Made by a program: the position numbers and the translations under genes. A DNA stretch of 64,000 nt, taken from contig NZ_BMPF01000004.1 of assembly GCF_014647455.2 (NCBI RefSeq), forward strand, positions 62,001 to 126,000, read 5' to 3'. Of the stretch, positions 24,939 to 33,461 are shown piece by piece. The DNA comes from Halarchaeum grantii (GTDB taxonomy: Archaea; Halobacteriota; Halobacteria; Halobacteriales; Halobacteriaceae). The notes below the pieces were generated by a model. It was given only the letters and a program-made list of their open reading frames with translations, was not told the origin of the DNA and made no database searches. Each line of letters begins with the position of its first letter. Position 1 is the stretch's first letter.

Positions 24939-24987
24939 AACGGGAGTCCACGCGAAAGCCTCAGGGCTTGACCCCGAGGCGATTTAC
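24850..24987 (+). ncRNA. Candidate omega (reRNA) of the TnpB element
   Basis: In characterised TnpB elements the guide RNA covers the 3' end of tnpB and the right end, with the guide supplied by flanking DNA. This region includes the last codons of tnpB and the right-end stem GCCTCAGGG-cttga-CCCCGAGGC. The guide would then come from dsrE sequence starting at 24988. Position is inferred by analogy, and the 5' limit is unknown. Confidence 0.4.
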
Positions 24988-25053
24988 GACGTTGTTGACG
25001 ACACGAGCATGCAGTTCGGCATCGTCGTTCGAGTGGTGGAAGACAGCCCGCAT
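24988..25053 (-). pseudogene. DsrE-family protein, N-terminal 22 codons
   Basis: ATG at 25053 opens MRAVFHHSNDDAELHARVVN and stops at the TnpB element border after NNV. The stretch is too short to stand alone. It is recognised only because it completes the fragment at 23320-23592 in frame. It follows the DUF2270 gene by 68 nt on the same strand, so the two were probably co-transcribed. Confidence 0.8.
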
Positions 25054-25121
25054 ACAGTCGTGTTTCGCCCGAGTTCGCGATAAGGACTGGGATTTAAGTG
25101 CCGTCGAAGGATCGAGATCGC

Positions 25122-25808
25122 TTACTCGTCCTTTCGGAGGCGCTCTTCGAGGAGCTCGCCGCGCGTATGCCACGTCCGGGGGCGACACGCGACAATGAGC
25201 GCGCCGAGGAAGAACGCCGCGACGAGGGTGACGATGACGGGCCCGGGGATCATTCCGATGGCTGCGGTCTGGAGCCACGACTCGGGGGAGAAGGCGGTGA
25301 TACGGACGAGCCACGCGACGAGGAGGATTGCGAATAGCGGGAGGTAGATGCGCCGCAGGCGGTGTGCGATAGCTTCCTCGGCGGTGATCTTGACGGCGGG
25401 CTCGCGGTAGTCGTCGCCGAGTCGCTCGCGCCACTCCGGGTCCGCGACGTCGCGTGAGGGATCGAGGCCGACCGCCCAGACGTTCTCCTGGAGGGTGCGG
25501 ACGCGCGAGCGCCAGATATCATAGCCGCGGTAGCGCCGCGCCTCAATTGTGAGGAAGACGCCCAGCATCGCAATGCCGATGAGGAGTATGTAGTGGGGGT
25601 TGTCGGGGCTGGAGAACGCCCACGTGAGGATGGCAGCCATAACAATAACTGCCCAGTTGGTGGTCTTGTCGAGGCGTTCGCGCCAGTACTTCATCCGGTG
25701 GATTTCGCCCCGGTAGAGGTGCGCCATCGCGCCGCTCGGCCCCATCTCCTCGTCGAGGAGCCCCTTCCCGACGTCGCGATCCGTCTCATCTTTCGTGTCC
25801 TCGGTCAT
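25122..25808 (-). CDS. DUF2270 membrane protein (228 aa)
   Basis: The conserved N-terminal MAHLYRGEIHRMKYWRERLDKTTNWAV segment and RRYRGYDIWRSRVRTLQENV identify the DUF2270 family, predicted integral membrane proteins of unknown function. Four hydrophobic spans are visible (about 53-68, 75-92, 157-175, 188-208). The protein starts with an acidic, charged tail. It lies upstream of the interrupted dsrE gene on the same strand. Confidence 0.85.
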   Translation of the reverse strand: MTEDTKDETDRDVGKGLLDEEMGPSGAMAHLYRGEIHRMKYWRERLDKTTNWAVIVMAAILTWAFSSPDNPHYILLIGIAMLGVFLTIEARRYRGYDIWRSRVRTLQENVWAVGLDPSRDVADPEWRERLGDDYREPAVKITAEEAIAHRLRRIYLPLFAILLVAWLVRITAFSPESWLQTAAIGMIPGPVIVTLVAAFFLGALIVACRPRTWHTRGELLEERLRKDE

Positions 25809-26095
25809 TGTCGTCCCATTTCGAGTCGGTTGTGGGCTTGTGATGCGGTCATCGATGGGAGGAGTGTTGCGTCATCATTCTCTAGTATAGTAGCTATTGG
25901 ACATTGCCGGGCATACGGTTTACCGGTTGTGCCCAGTTAGGGCGAGACGTGTGATACGGTAGGACTATCGTCACGACTCTCGGCTATCTTCCGTTCTTAG
26001 ATGTATTGTGTATGTATTTGAGCCGGGTCTTTAACCCAGTATTGTACTATATACGCAAACACTTTTGCGTGTGTAGGTCGTAATGTGAGTAACCA

Positions 26096-26497
26096 ATGGC
26101 TGATTCAATGAGTGAGATGCTCCGGCAGGATATGGAGTGTGAGGGGCTGCTGGAGTGTTTTCATGACCTGAAGGCGCTCGACAAAGAGATATTCCAGGTG
26201 CTCTGCGACAGTGCGGAGCCGCTGACTGTTGACGAGATCGCCGAGCGAGTTGACCGGGAGCGCTCGACCGCATATCGTTCGGTTCAGCGCCTTCTGCAGG
26301 CGGGATTCATTCAGAAAGAGCAGGTGAACTACGAGCAGGGCGGCTACTACCACGTCTACAAACCGCGTGATGGCGAGGAGATCGCCCAAGATATGCAGCG
26401 CACCCTCAACGACTGGTACGCGAAAATGGGCCAGCTCATCGACGAGTTCGACGAGAAGTACAGCGAGCAGCGCCAGCACGCGCCCGCAGAGAGCTGA
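26096..26497 (+). CDS. Winged-helix transcriptional regulator, TrmB/ArsR-like (133 aa)
   Basis: A winged helix is seen at about residues 25-90: LKALDKEIFQVLCDSAEPLT, DEIAERVDRERSTAYRSVQRLLQAGFIQKEQ (recognition helix), then a wing with YYHVYKPRDG. A C-terminal helix (DMQRTLNDWYAKMGQLIDEF) could dimerise. C41 and the early C14 could in principle sense thiols or metals, but there is no clear pair. AGTATTGT and a TATA-like ACTATATAC (26038-26053) lie about 45 nt upstream. Placed in the middle of the sulfur region, it is the best candidate local regulator. Confidence 0.82.
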   Translation: MADSMSEMLRQDMECEGLLECFHDLKALDKEIFQVLCDSAEPLTVDEIAERVDRERSTAYRSVQRLLQAGFIQKEQVNYEQGGYYHVYKPRDGEEIAQDMQRTLNDWYAKMGQLIDEFDEKYSEQRQHAPAES

Positions 26498-26555
26498 TCG
26501 GATCGAGTCAATATCTCAATCACTTTCCGCTGAAACAGCTGTTCGGTAGGTCTAC

Positions 26556-26999
26556 TTATTGGTCGTCAGATGTGGAGGTGAATGCGTTGAACTGTCGGCC
26601 GGTAATTGCGGTTGGCGGTAAGCGATAGTAGTCCATTCTGACCTCGTCAGGTGTCGTTTCGGGGTAGACGTTCAGAGTTGGAATGGAAGCGTTTTCTGCG
26701 ATTGCTGTGGCGGCCTTGGTTTCGTCCGCTTCGGGGACAGGTTCGATCGGGCCCTGCACGATGACGCTTTGTGCTGGCTGTTCGTCGTAGACCGTCAACG
26801 TCGCGGTATCCGTCGTTTCGAGAAAGGCGATCTTCTTACTATCTTGTTTGTAGACGAACTGGAAGTACAGTATCTCACCGTCGTAGCCGAATGATTCGGG
26901 AATCGAATACGCTTCTGTACCGTCAGTGAGCGCTAAGACGCCCACGCCCGACTCAGAGAGTACTGTATCACACTCTCTCTTCGATAGCTCAGTAGTCAT
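26556..26999 (-). CDS. Pyridoxamine 5'-phosphate oxidase-like flavin-binding protein (147 aa)
   Basis: The split-barrel FMN-binding pattern is seen in GVGVLALTDGTEAYSIPESFG, ILYFQFVYKQDSKKIAFLET and TATLTVYDEQPAQSVIVQGP. Haloarchaea have many such small proteins of unknown specific function, including stress-linked ones. It converges with the winged-helix gene. No particular role in sulfur chemistry can be read from the sequence. Confidence 0.82.
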   Translation of the reverse strand: MTTELSKRECDTVLSESGVGVLALTDGTEAYSIPESFGYDGEILYFQFVYKQDSKKIAFLETTDTATLTVYDEQPAQSVIVQGPIEPVPEADETKAATAIAENASIPTLNVYPETTPDEVRMDYYRLPPTAITGRQFNAFTSTSDDQ

Positions 27000-27257
27000 A
27001 CGGTTACGTACTCGCTATATCACAGAGCGTGTTTTGGCCATCGATTCATCAAATAGTCCCTCATCTGGATTTATAGCCCCAGTTAGGCTCTATGAGCCAT
27101 CGAGGACATCAACAGTTCCGGATATCTCTATTTCTCCGCGCTACAGGACTGTGTCTGTCTAGACTTCCACTAACGGCCTTTTCGACTGGTGCTAATTCCG
27201 GAAGCCATCACGTTGGGCAGTATATTTATCCCTCTGTATTGTGTAGTGATGGATAGA

Positions 27258-28379
27258 ATGAGCAATACTACTGTTGCCCCGTCAGAGGTCGCCCGACGCG
27301 TTGAGGAAGATGATACGGAGGATCTCTTCGTTCTTGACGTCCGGAACGAAGACGCCTACGAGGAGTGGCGCATCCCGACGAGCACGAACCTCCCGATCTA
27401 CGACGAACTATTAGATCACGACTTCTCAACGCTCGCGGACCACCTCGATGATCTTCCCAAGAGTCAGGAGATTGCCGTCGTCTGTGTCGGCGGCGTCACG
27501 TCCGCGCGCGCTGCTGAGTTCCTTCGGGAGGAGGGCTTCGACGCGAAGTCAGTCGATGACGGAATGAACGGATGGGGGCGCGTGCACCGCGAGTATGACG
27601 GTGCCGCCGACGACGTCATTCAGCTTGTCCGTCCTGGCACCGGATGTGTCTCGTACATTGTCCACAACGATGGTGAGGCAGTCGTCGTTGACCCCTCACA
27701 GTATATCGGTCAGTATCTCGACGTCGCGGACGCACACGGCTTAGAAGTCGTCGGTGTCGCAGATACGCACGCACATGCCGACCACATTTCGGGGGCGCGC
27801 CGCCTCGCCGGTGAACTCGACGTCCCCTACTACCTCCACGGTGAGGACGCGGGCGATCTCGGCGAAGTGACCGAACTTGAGCACGGGGACGCTATCGCCG
27901 TCGGCGAGCGCGAACTCGATGTTTACCACACCCCCGGACATACGCCCGGGAGTGTCTCCTTCGCCTTCAGTGATGCACTTCTCTCGGGAGATACGCTCTT
28001 CCTCCGGAGCGTCGGCCGTCCCGACCTCGAGGATTCCTCAGAGGCCGCCATCCGTACTGCTGCGAGCGAACTCTTCGACAGTCTCGATCGACTCACCAAC
28101 CTCGACGAGACGACTGTCGTCCTTCCGGGACACTTCAGCGACGAGTCCGTCCGTCCGATCGCCACTGAACTCGGCGAGCTTCGAGCTGAGACGACGAATG
28201 AACTCCTGAGTTTCGTCGCCGACGACGATGAGGAGGAATTCGTCGAAACGATCGTTGAGAGTCTCTCGGAGGAGCCCGCGAACTACAACGAGATCAAGCA
28301 GATCAACTGGGGGAAGGAACAGCCGGGTGGTGACGCCGAAGCCCTCGAACTCGGCCCGAACAACTGCGCCGCGAACTGA
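27258..28379 (+). CDS. Second rhodanese-metallo-beta-lactamase fusion (373 aa)
   Basis: Start MSNTTVAPSEVARRVEEDDT; an ATG at 27249 is a close alternative. The rhodanese domain (about 5-115) has C76 in AVVCVGGVTSARAA. The beta-lactamase-fold domain has DTHAHADHISG (H171, H173, D175, H176), HTPGHTPG and SGDTLF. The ending LELGPNNCAAN is shared with the first fusion (ELGPNNCAAS), so the two are paralogs, but internal divergence is substantial. Probable persulfide dioxygenase/sulfurtransferase. A TATA-like TATATTTAT (27219-27227) and GTATTGT (27236-27242) precede the start. Confidence 0.88.
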   Translation: MSNTTVAPSEVARRVEEDDTEDLFVLDVRNEDAYEEWRIPTSTNLPIYDELLDHDFSTLADHLDDLPKSQEIAVVCVGGVTSARAAEFLREEGFDAKSVDDGMNGWGRVHREYDGAADDVIQLVRPGTGCVSYIVHNDGEAVVVDPSQYIGQYLDVADAHGLEVVGVADTHAHADHISGARRLAGELDVPYYLHGEDAGDLGEVTELEHGDAIAVGERELDVYHTPGHTPGSVSFAFSDALLSGDTLFLRSVGRPDLEDSSEAAIRTAASELFDSLDRLTNLDETTVVLPGHFSDESVRPIATELGELRAETTNELLSFVADDDEEEFVETIVESLSEEPANYNEIKQINWGKEQPGGDAEALELGPNNCAAN

Positions 28380-28457
28380 ACGTAGTTGAATACCACCCCA
28401 CAGTATTGCCTATATTGAGCACAACTATTTATTGCGTCGGAGCGTAGTTAGACCTGC

Positions 28458-28844
28458 ATGAGCACCGAGCATAGTACCGACCGTATTGACCCGACGACCG
28501 TCGAGAATCAGGCAGATCGTGTCGTCGTCTCCTTCCGCTCACCAGACGCTGATCCGGATACCGATGACTGGTGGATCGCGGACAGTGACTGGCTCCACGA
28601 CGGGCTGACCACGTCCTCCTATCTCCGCTATCTGCACTGGGCACATGCTGGGCCTGTATCAGTAGACGACGAGTGGGAGGAGTTCGTCAATTGTGGCTGT
28701 GCAAGCCCCCAAGACGTTATCCTCCGTGTCGAGACAATCGACGGAAACCCTGCAATCGGCGACCAGACGACTATCGAAATCGTCTCCCGAAAGGCAGTTC
28801 TCGAGGATACACCTGGGTCCGAGGACTCGGACACCGAATGCTAA
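28458..28844 (+). CDS. Unrecognised acidic protein with NCGC motif (128 aa)
   Basis: No family recognised. The protein is acidic, with WWIADSDWLHDGLTTSSYLR, EEFVNCGCASPQDVILRVET and a serine/aspartate-rich C-terminus ending DTEC. The vicinal Cys pair (NCGC, about residues 78-81) and C128 could bind metal or sulfur, which would fit the neighbourhood, but this is inference. AGTATTGC (28402-28409) and ACTATTTATT precede the gene. It converges with the next rhodanese gene 6 nt away. Confidence 0.7.
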   Translation: MSTEHSTDRIDPTTVENQADRVVVSFRSPDADPDTDDWWIADSDWLHDGLTTSSYLRYLHWAHAGPVSVDDEWEEFVNCGCASPQDVILRVETIDGNPAIGDQTTIEIVSRKAVLEDTPGSEDSDTEC

Positions 28845-28850
28845 TAACGG

Positions 28851-29219
28851 TCAGGGACGCAGCCGGCTGAGGACAGAAGCGATTCGGTACACGAGAGTAT
28901 TTTTCTCGTATTGTCGCCATCCCATGTAGCCACCAGTGAGGGTCGCGACATCGTAGCCGCGAGCGTCCAGCGTCTGTGTCGCTGTCTTCGCGACGACGCC
29001 GGCTTTGCAGACGGTGACGACCTCTGCCTCCGTCGGGATATCATCAAGGTATGCGTTAAGTGCGTCAGTCTCTCCACTGCGGAGCTCGTGATAGACTGGC
29101 GCATTATAGCTCCCATCGATGTGGCCCCGCTGATAGTCCGACTCCGGACGAACGTCAAGGACGAACACGTCATCCTCGGAGCGTACCGTATCAAGTTGTG
29201 ACGGGGAGACGCTACGCAT
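28851..29219 (-). CDS. Single-domain rhodanese (122 aa)
   Basis: Start MRSVSPSQLDTVRSEDDVFV; DVRPESDYQRGHIDGSYNAP is the CH2A-like region and the catalytic Cys is C71 in EVVTVCKAGVVAKT. The active-site loop C-K-A-G-V-V differs from the other rhodaneses here, which suggests a different acceptor. The start overlaps the end of the methyltransferase gene by 8 nt, so the pair is translated from one mRNA. Confidence 0.87.
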   Translation of the reverse strand: MRSVSPSQLDTVRSEDDVFVLDVRPESDYQRGHIDGSYNAPVYHELRSGETDALNAYLDDIPTEAEVVTVCKAGVVAKTATQTLDARGYDVATLTGGYMGWRQYEKNTLVYRIASVLSRLRP

Positions 29220-29775
29220 CGAGGTCCCCCACGACCAAAAATGTCTCACGTCGGGCCGCACGGAATTCGATTCGGAAGCCAGCGTCGCGGAGAGTCGTCA
29301 CGACGCCGTCGACATCAAAACGCGTCTTGAGTGGTGGGCCCGCTTCGCCATCGCCAGTAGCTGCCCAGTCGACGATAACGAGACGACCACCGGGTTCGAG
29401 TACGCGGACGAGTTCTGCAAGCGCGTCGTCACTCGCGAACTCGTGATACGTCATCGTTGAGAGAGCACCGTCGAGTTCGTCGTCCGCGAGTGGTAGATCC
29501 GCGACGTCAGCTTCGACTAACTCCACGTTCGCGGGGAGGCCCTTCTCATGATAGTGGTCGTGCATCTCAGCCTGCACGTCAATCCCGTAGACGTAGCCGA
29601 CGTAAGGTGCGACATCGTCAGTATAGAACCCGGTCCCGCTTCCGAGGTCAGCGACAGTCTCGTCTCCGTCAGGACTGAGCGCCCAGAGTAACTCTTCACG
29701 AGAGAGATAGCGGTATCGTTGGGCTGCATCCTCAAGCTTCGAGGCGTTCTCCGTGTCGAAGGTGGTCTGATCCAT
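29212..29775 (-). CDS. Class I SAM-dependent methyltransferase (187 aa)
   Basis: Motif I VADLGSGTGFYTDDVAPYVG, motif II acid in VYGIDVQ, and ALSTMTYHEFASDDALAELVRVLEPGGRLVIVDW (motif III/post) place it in the UbiE/Methyltransf_11-like group. The N-terminal helix YRYLSREELLWALSPDG is typical of small archaeal members. The substrate is unknown; haloarchaeal thiol or metal(loid) methylation is possible, but no specific residue supports it. A TATA-like ACTATAC (minus strand, 29777-29783 region) lies just upstream, and the rhodanese follows in the same operon. Confidence 0.85.
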   Translation of the reverse strand: MDQTTFDTENASKLEDAAQRYRYLSREELLWALSPDGDETVADLGSGTGFYTDDVAPYVGYVYGIDVQAEMHDHYHEKGLPANVELVEADVADLPLADDELDGALSTMTYHEFASDDALAELVRVLEPGGRLVIVDWAATGDGEAGPPLKTRFDVDGVVTTLRDAGFRIEFRAARRETFLVVGDLDA

Positions 29776-30239
29776 ACTGTATAGTTATGGGTGTACTCCG
29801 ATGTATTCATTGGTCACCTAGACTGATGGGCAATTCTCCTTAGGCGGGCTTAGCGATACCTGTGGTCGAATAGTTCTTCGGGGATAAGTACCAGATCAGA
29901 AATACTGCCGTTAACTCGTGGAGTGCTCCCCGTCGTCGAACTGTCTCGCGACGCACTCGCCCCATCCTCGGCGAGTATGAGCGCCGTCTCTACGACGAGA
30001 TCGCCGGACAGCCCTACGACTAGCACGCCCAGAGTATAGTTGATATAGTACAGTACTAGATCGGGTCGCTGTGATATGTACCACATCGAATACTCCGGAA
30101 TATTGCCATTCATTCTCTGTATACGATGTTTCTTGTGTTGGTCGTTGAATCGAATTAGTCATCCGCAGACATAGTATTGTCTGAGTTGTACAAGACACAC
30201 AAAACAATAAAGTACCTCCCGCCCGTATTCTGGGGCACG
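29776..30239. other. Intergenic region between divergent operons (464 bp)
   Basis: AT-rich. It contains the promoter of the methyltransferase operon on the left and AGTATTGT (30173-30180) for the thioredoxin operon on the right. A GC-rich stretch (about 29930-30020) has plus-strand coding look, ending EYERRLYDEIAGQPYD and a stop, and may be the tail of a lost gene. I cannot name it. Confidence 0.4.
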
Positions 30240-30647
30240 ATGGCAGAACGAGAGCCAGACGAAATCGAATCGCTACGAGCGAAACGGCGCGAAGATCTGA
30301 TAGAGACTGCTGAGGCTCCGTCGACACCGGACGATCCGGTATACGTGAATAGTCAATCAGAGCTTGAGGAGGCGGTCGGGGAATACGACGTCGTTCTTGT
30401 GGACTTCTACGCAGACTGGTGTGGTCCATGTCGAATGCTTGAGCCGGTCCTCGAGAGTCTCGCGACGAAGACAGACGCGGCTGTCGTGAAGGTCGACATC
30501 GAACAGAACCAGCCGCTCGCGACCCAGTACGGCGTACAGGGCATACCGAACGTCGTCGTGTTCGCGAATGGAGAGCCGGTCGAACGCGTCGTCGGCGTCC
30601 GCGACGAGGACTACTACGCAAATCTTGTTTCGGAGGCCGGACGCTAA
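30240..30647 (+). CDS. trxA: Thioredoxin (135 aa)
   Basis: The thioredoxin domain follows a charged N-terminal extension of about 40 residues. The redox motif WCGPC is at C61/C64 in VDFYADWCGPCRMLEPVL, and the cis-Pro is in QGIPNVVVF. Thioredoxin can reduce disulfides and persulfides, and it pairs with the reductase encoded immediately downstream (start adjacent to stop). ATG 30240 is preferred over an upstream frame start at 30177, which precedes the likely TATA region. Confidence 0.92.
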   Translation: MAEREPDEIESLRAKRREDLIETAEAPSTPDDPVYVNSQSELEEAVGEYDVVLVDFYADWCGPCRMLEPVLESLATKTDAAVVKVDIEQNQPLATQYGVQGIPNVVVFANGEPVERVVGVRDEDYYANLVSEAGR

Positions 30648-31652
30648 ATGCAGGTGCATAATGTCACAATCGTCGGGTCGGGGATGGCCGGTCACTCGGC
30701 CGCAATCTACACCGCTCGCGCTGACCTAAACCCGATCGTCATCGCGGGTCCTGATCCCGGCGGACAGCTCACTCTCACGACCGACGTCGAAAACTACCTC
30801 GGGTTTCCCGGCGGTATCGGCGGAGCGGACCTCGCCCAGCGTGGTCGTGCACAAGCTGAACAGTTCGGTGCGGAGTATCGGAACGGCCGCGTTATTGGCG
30901 CCGATCTCGACGGCCGTCCGTTCACACTCCATCTCGCGTCTGGGGAAACAATTCGAACCCGTGCGTTGATCGTGGCGACGGGGGCGAGCGCCCGCTGGAT
31001 CGGCGCCGAGAACGAGGACGACCTGATGGGATACGGCCTCTCAACGTGTGCAACCTGCGACGGTGCCTTCCACCGGGGCCACGACGTCCTCGTCGTCGGC
31101 GGTGGCGACTCCGCAATGGAGGAAGCTACATTCCTCACGAAGTTCGCGGACACCGTCTACATCGCCCATCGTCGCGACGAACTCAGCGCCTCCGAAATCA
31201 TGCGTCAGCGTGCGTTCGAAAATGATGACGTCGAAATCCTCTGGAATACCGAACTCCTCAAACTCCAGGGGAGCCATGACGACGGAATCACCGGTGTAAC
31301 GCTCGTCACACATCCAGAGGGCTACCCACGGGAGAAACTCGACGCCGGAGACGACGTTGAGCAGCAGGCTCTCGACGTACAGGGCGTCTTCTATGCTGTC
31401 GGCCATACCCCCAATACTGCCTTCCTTGAGTCGGCAGCCGTCCCGCTCGACGAGAACGGCTACGTCGACACGCTTGACGGACTGACGACTGCGACAGCCG
31501 TCGAGGGCGTATTCGCCGCCGGCGACGTCATGGATCACGACTATCAACAAGCCATCACCGCTGCGGGACTGGGGAGTATGGCTGCGCTCGACGCCGAAAC
31601 GTGGCTCAACAAGCAGGAAACCACCACTGACACCCGCGCCACAGCAAAGTAG
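30648..31652 (+). CDS. trxB: Thioredoxin reductase (334 aa)
   Basis: Low-molecular-weight TrxR: FAD-binding VGSGMAGHSAAIYTARA at the N-terminus, the redox-active CATC (C134/C137), the second dinucleotide motif VVGGGDSAMEEATFL with HRRDELSAS for NAD(P)H, and the C-terminal FAD motif GVFAAGDVMDHDYQQ. Length and order are normal. It starts directly after the thioredoxin stop, giving a complete thioredoxin system in an accessory region. A chromosomal system is presumably present too, so this one may be dedicated to persulfide or metal stress. Confidence 0.92.
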   Translation: MQVHNVTIVGSGMAGHSAAIYTARADLNPIVIAGPDPGGQLTLTTDVENYLGFPGGIGGADLAQRGRAQAEQFGAEYRNGRVIGADLDGRPFTLHLASGETIRTRALIVATGASARWIGAENEDDLMGYGLSTCATCDGAFHRGHDVLVVGGGDSAMEEATFLTKFADTVYIAHRRDELSASEIMRQRAFENDDVEILWNTELLKLQGSHDDGITGVTLVTHPEGYPREKLDAGDDVEQQALDVQGVFYAVGHTPNTAFLESAAVPLDENGYVDTLDGLTTATAVEGVFAAGDVMDHDYQQAITAAGLGSMAALDAETWLNKQETTTDTRATAK

Positions 31653-31673
31653 CCTCCACCCCAATCTCCCGAT

Positions 31674-33125
31674 ATGACCGATTTTACTCGTCGTCGCTTC
31701 CTCGCTGCCTTCACCGGGACGGGACTCTCAGCGTTCGCTGGCTGCGCCACACCGTTCTCTAGAGGTGGTCGTGGGCCGAGTCCACCAATCGGCGAAGGCG
31801 ACCAAGACAGCGACGAGACGTTCAATCCACCAACGTACACACCACCTGAGCCGACGCCACTCCCAGACCCGGACGTTAAGCGAACCCTCCGAGCGACAGC
31901 CGCGACGATTACTCTCGGTCCGAACGCGACGAGTCAATCATGGGTCTACGATGGCCAGTATGTCGGGCCCGAGCTCCGTGTCAGCGAAGGCGACATCGTT
32001 GAGGTGGCACTCCAGAACGACCTGCCAGCGGTGACGACGACACACTGGCATGGAATCCCGCTGCAGAACGCGATGGACGGCGTCCCATACGTCACACAGG
32101 ACCCCGTTACTCGAGGTTCATCGTTCACCTACACATTCCGTGCTGAACCACCAGGAACGTACTTCTACCACAGTCACGTCGGCCTGCAGCTCGACCGGGG
32201 ACTCCTCGGTCCACTCATCATTGAGGAAGACGACCCCCACATTGACTACGATCGCGAGTTCACCGTCATCTTCGACGACTATCTCAACCAGCCACCCGAG
32301 CCCCTCTCAGATGATGGGCGAGACGGGATGGGTGGTATGGGAGGAATGATGGGCAGCGATGTCCGTCCACCATATACGGGACTGCTGGCGGACGGCCGGC
32401 TTCCATCGAACCCACGGACGCTTGATGTTGCAGAGGGGGAGCGGATTCGCTTCCGCTTCGTGAACGCCGCAAGTGCAACGGAATTCCGGACACGACTCGC
32501 CGGCCATCAAATGACCGTTTCACACGTCGATGGTCGCCCTGTCGATCCCGTGCCTGTCGACGAGTTCGTCTTCGGACCAGGCGAACGCTACGACGCCGTC
32601 GTCGAGCTGACGAACCCTGGCGCATGGCAACTCCGCGCAGCAGCCGTCAAGGGAGATGAATCACCAGCACGCCTCGATGTCCGATACGGTGGACACGACG
32701 GTACTCCGCAAGCACCCGACTGGGGTGGACGGCGTCTCCAATATCATGATCTGCACGCCAGAGATAAGATCTCCGTATCGGGTTCGCCAGACCGAGTGTA
32801 CGACCTCACGCTCTCACGCGCTGGCAGGTCCTACACGTGGCTCATCGACGGACAGGCATACCCCAACGCCGAGCCACTCGATATACGCGAGGGTGAGCAC
32901 GTTCGGTTCAGGCTGAGGAACCACAGCCCGGTGACGCACCCGATGCATCTTCACGGACACTTCTTCCGCGTCGGGGACGCTCTCATGGACACCATTCGTG
33001 TCCCTGGTCATATGGGGCAAGTCTCCCTCGACTTCCGCGCCGATAATCCTGGAAACTGGCTCTTCCACTGCCATAACCTCTATCACCTCGAATCTGGCAT
33101 GGCTCGTGTTATCAGATATGTTTAG
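31674..33125 (+). CDS. Tat-exported multicopper oxidase, lipoprotein (483 aa)
   Basis: Start MTDFTRRRFLAAFTGTGLSA carries a twin-Arg signal, and FAGC (C24) is a lipobox, so the enzyme is probably lipid-anchored outside the cell. Copper sites: HWHG (124-127), HSH (166-168), HPMHLHG (422-428), HCHNLYH (465-471) with axial Met476. About 450 mature residues fit a three-domain laccase/CueO type. A Met-rich stretch (DGMGGMGGMMGS, 217-228) resembles CueO's copper-binding insert, pointing to Cu(I) oxidation. It lies 21 nt after the reductase gene and is probably the last gene of that operon. Confidence 0.9.
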   Translation: MTDFTRRRFLAAFTGTGLSAFAGCATPFSRGGRGPSPPIGEGDQDSDETFNPPTYTPPEPTPLPDPDVKRTLRATAATITLGPNATSQSWVYDGQYVGPELRVSEGDIVEVALQNDLPAVTTTHWHGIPLQNAMDGVPYVTQDPVTRGSSFTYTFRAEPPGTYFYHSHVGLQLDRGLLGPLIIEEDDPHIDYDREFTVIFDDYLNQPPEPLSDDGRDGMGGMGGMMGSDVRPPYTGLLADGRLPSNPRTLDVAEGERIRFRFVNAASATEFRTRLAGHQMTVSHVDGRPVDPVPVDEFVFGPGERYDAVVELTNPGAWQLRAAAVKGDESPARLDVRYGGHDGTPQAPDWGGRRLQYHDLHARDKISVSGSPDRVYDLTLSRAGRSYTWLIDGQAYPNAEPLDIREGEHVRFRLRNHSPVTHPMHLHGHFFRVGDALMDTIRVPGHMGQVSLDFRADNPGNWLFHCHNLYHLESGMARVIRYV

Positions 33126-33461
33126 AAATTGCTATTTCAGCCCTCTCGATTCTAACACAGACTAGCCACATTGAGCGATAAATAATCGAGTACCTCGATC
33201 TAACTAACTAGTGCCGACCCGACAGCAATAGGTCTCGACCGGTAATGCTCTATTTGTTTATTTATTCGCTAGAGAAGTAGCAGAAGACTTTTACTTTCGC
33301 TTTGGTTATGCCGGCGCGGATGCATCGAGAACGGACCGGTGTATCGCGGTTTATCGCCGTCACCCAGACGACCGATAGCGTGGCTGCTCCCCAGAGCAGC
33401 CCACACCCCTTTCGACAACCGCGAGTGGTCCAGCAACACCAGCCGTCCGCCTCACCTATTC
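33126..33461. other. Intergenic region before the conjugation-like operon (336 bp)
   Basis: AT-rich in its left half (CTATTTGTTTATTTATTCG around 33250-33268), which probably holds the promoter of the downstream operon. No gene is supported. Composition changes sharply at about 33310, where the GC-rich operon begins. Confidence 0.4.

Larger units (their letters stand above)
23593..24987 (+). mobile_element. IS605-type (IS1341-like) TnpB-only element
   Basis: The element carries tnpB without tnpA. Both borders are fixed by the interrupted dsrE gene: host sequence ends with TTCAC (23588-23592) and resumes at 24988 with no duplication, as expected for single-strand (IS200/IS605) insertion. The element itself ends in ATTTAC. 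Near the left end is a perfect 8-bp stem (CCCCGACC-cttga-GGTCGGGG, 23612-23632... loop 5 nt); near the right end is a 9-bp stem with one mismatch (about 24958-24980). Confidence 0.85.

Noticed and set aside
29850-30113. 87-aa minus-strand frame in the gap before the thioredoxin gene
   Set aside because: No protein-like pattern; the opposite strand looks more like a gene remnant, but that could not be identified either.
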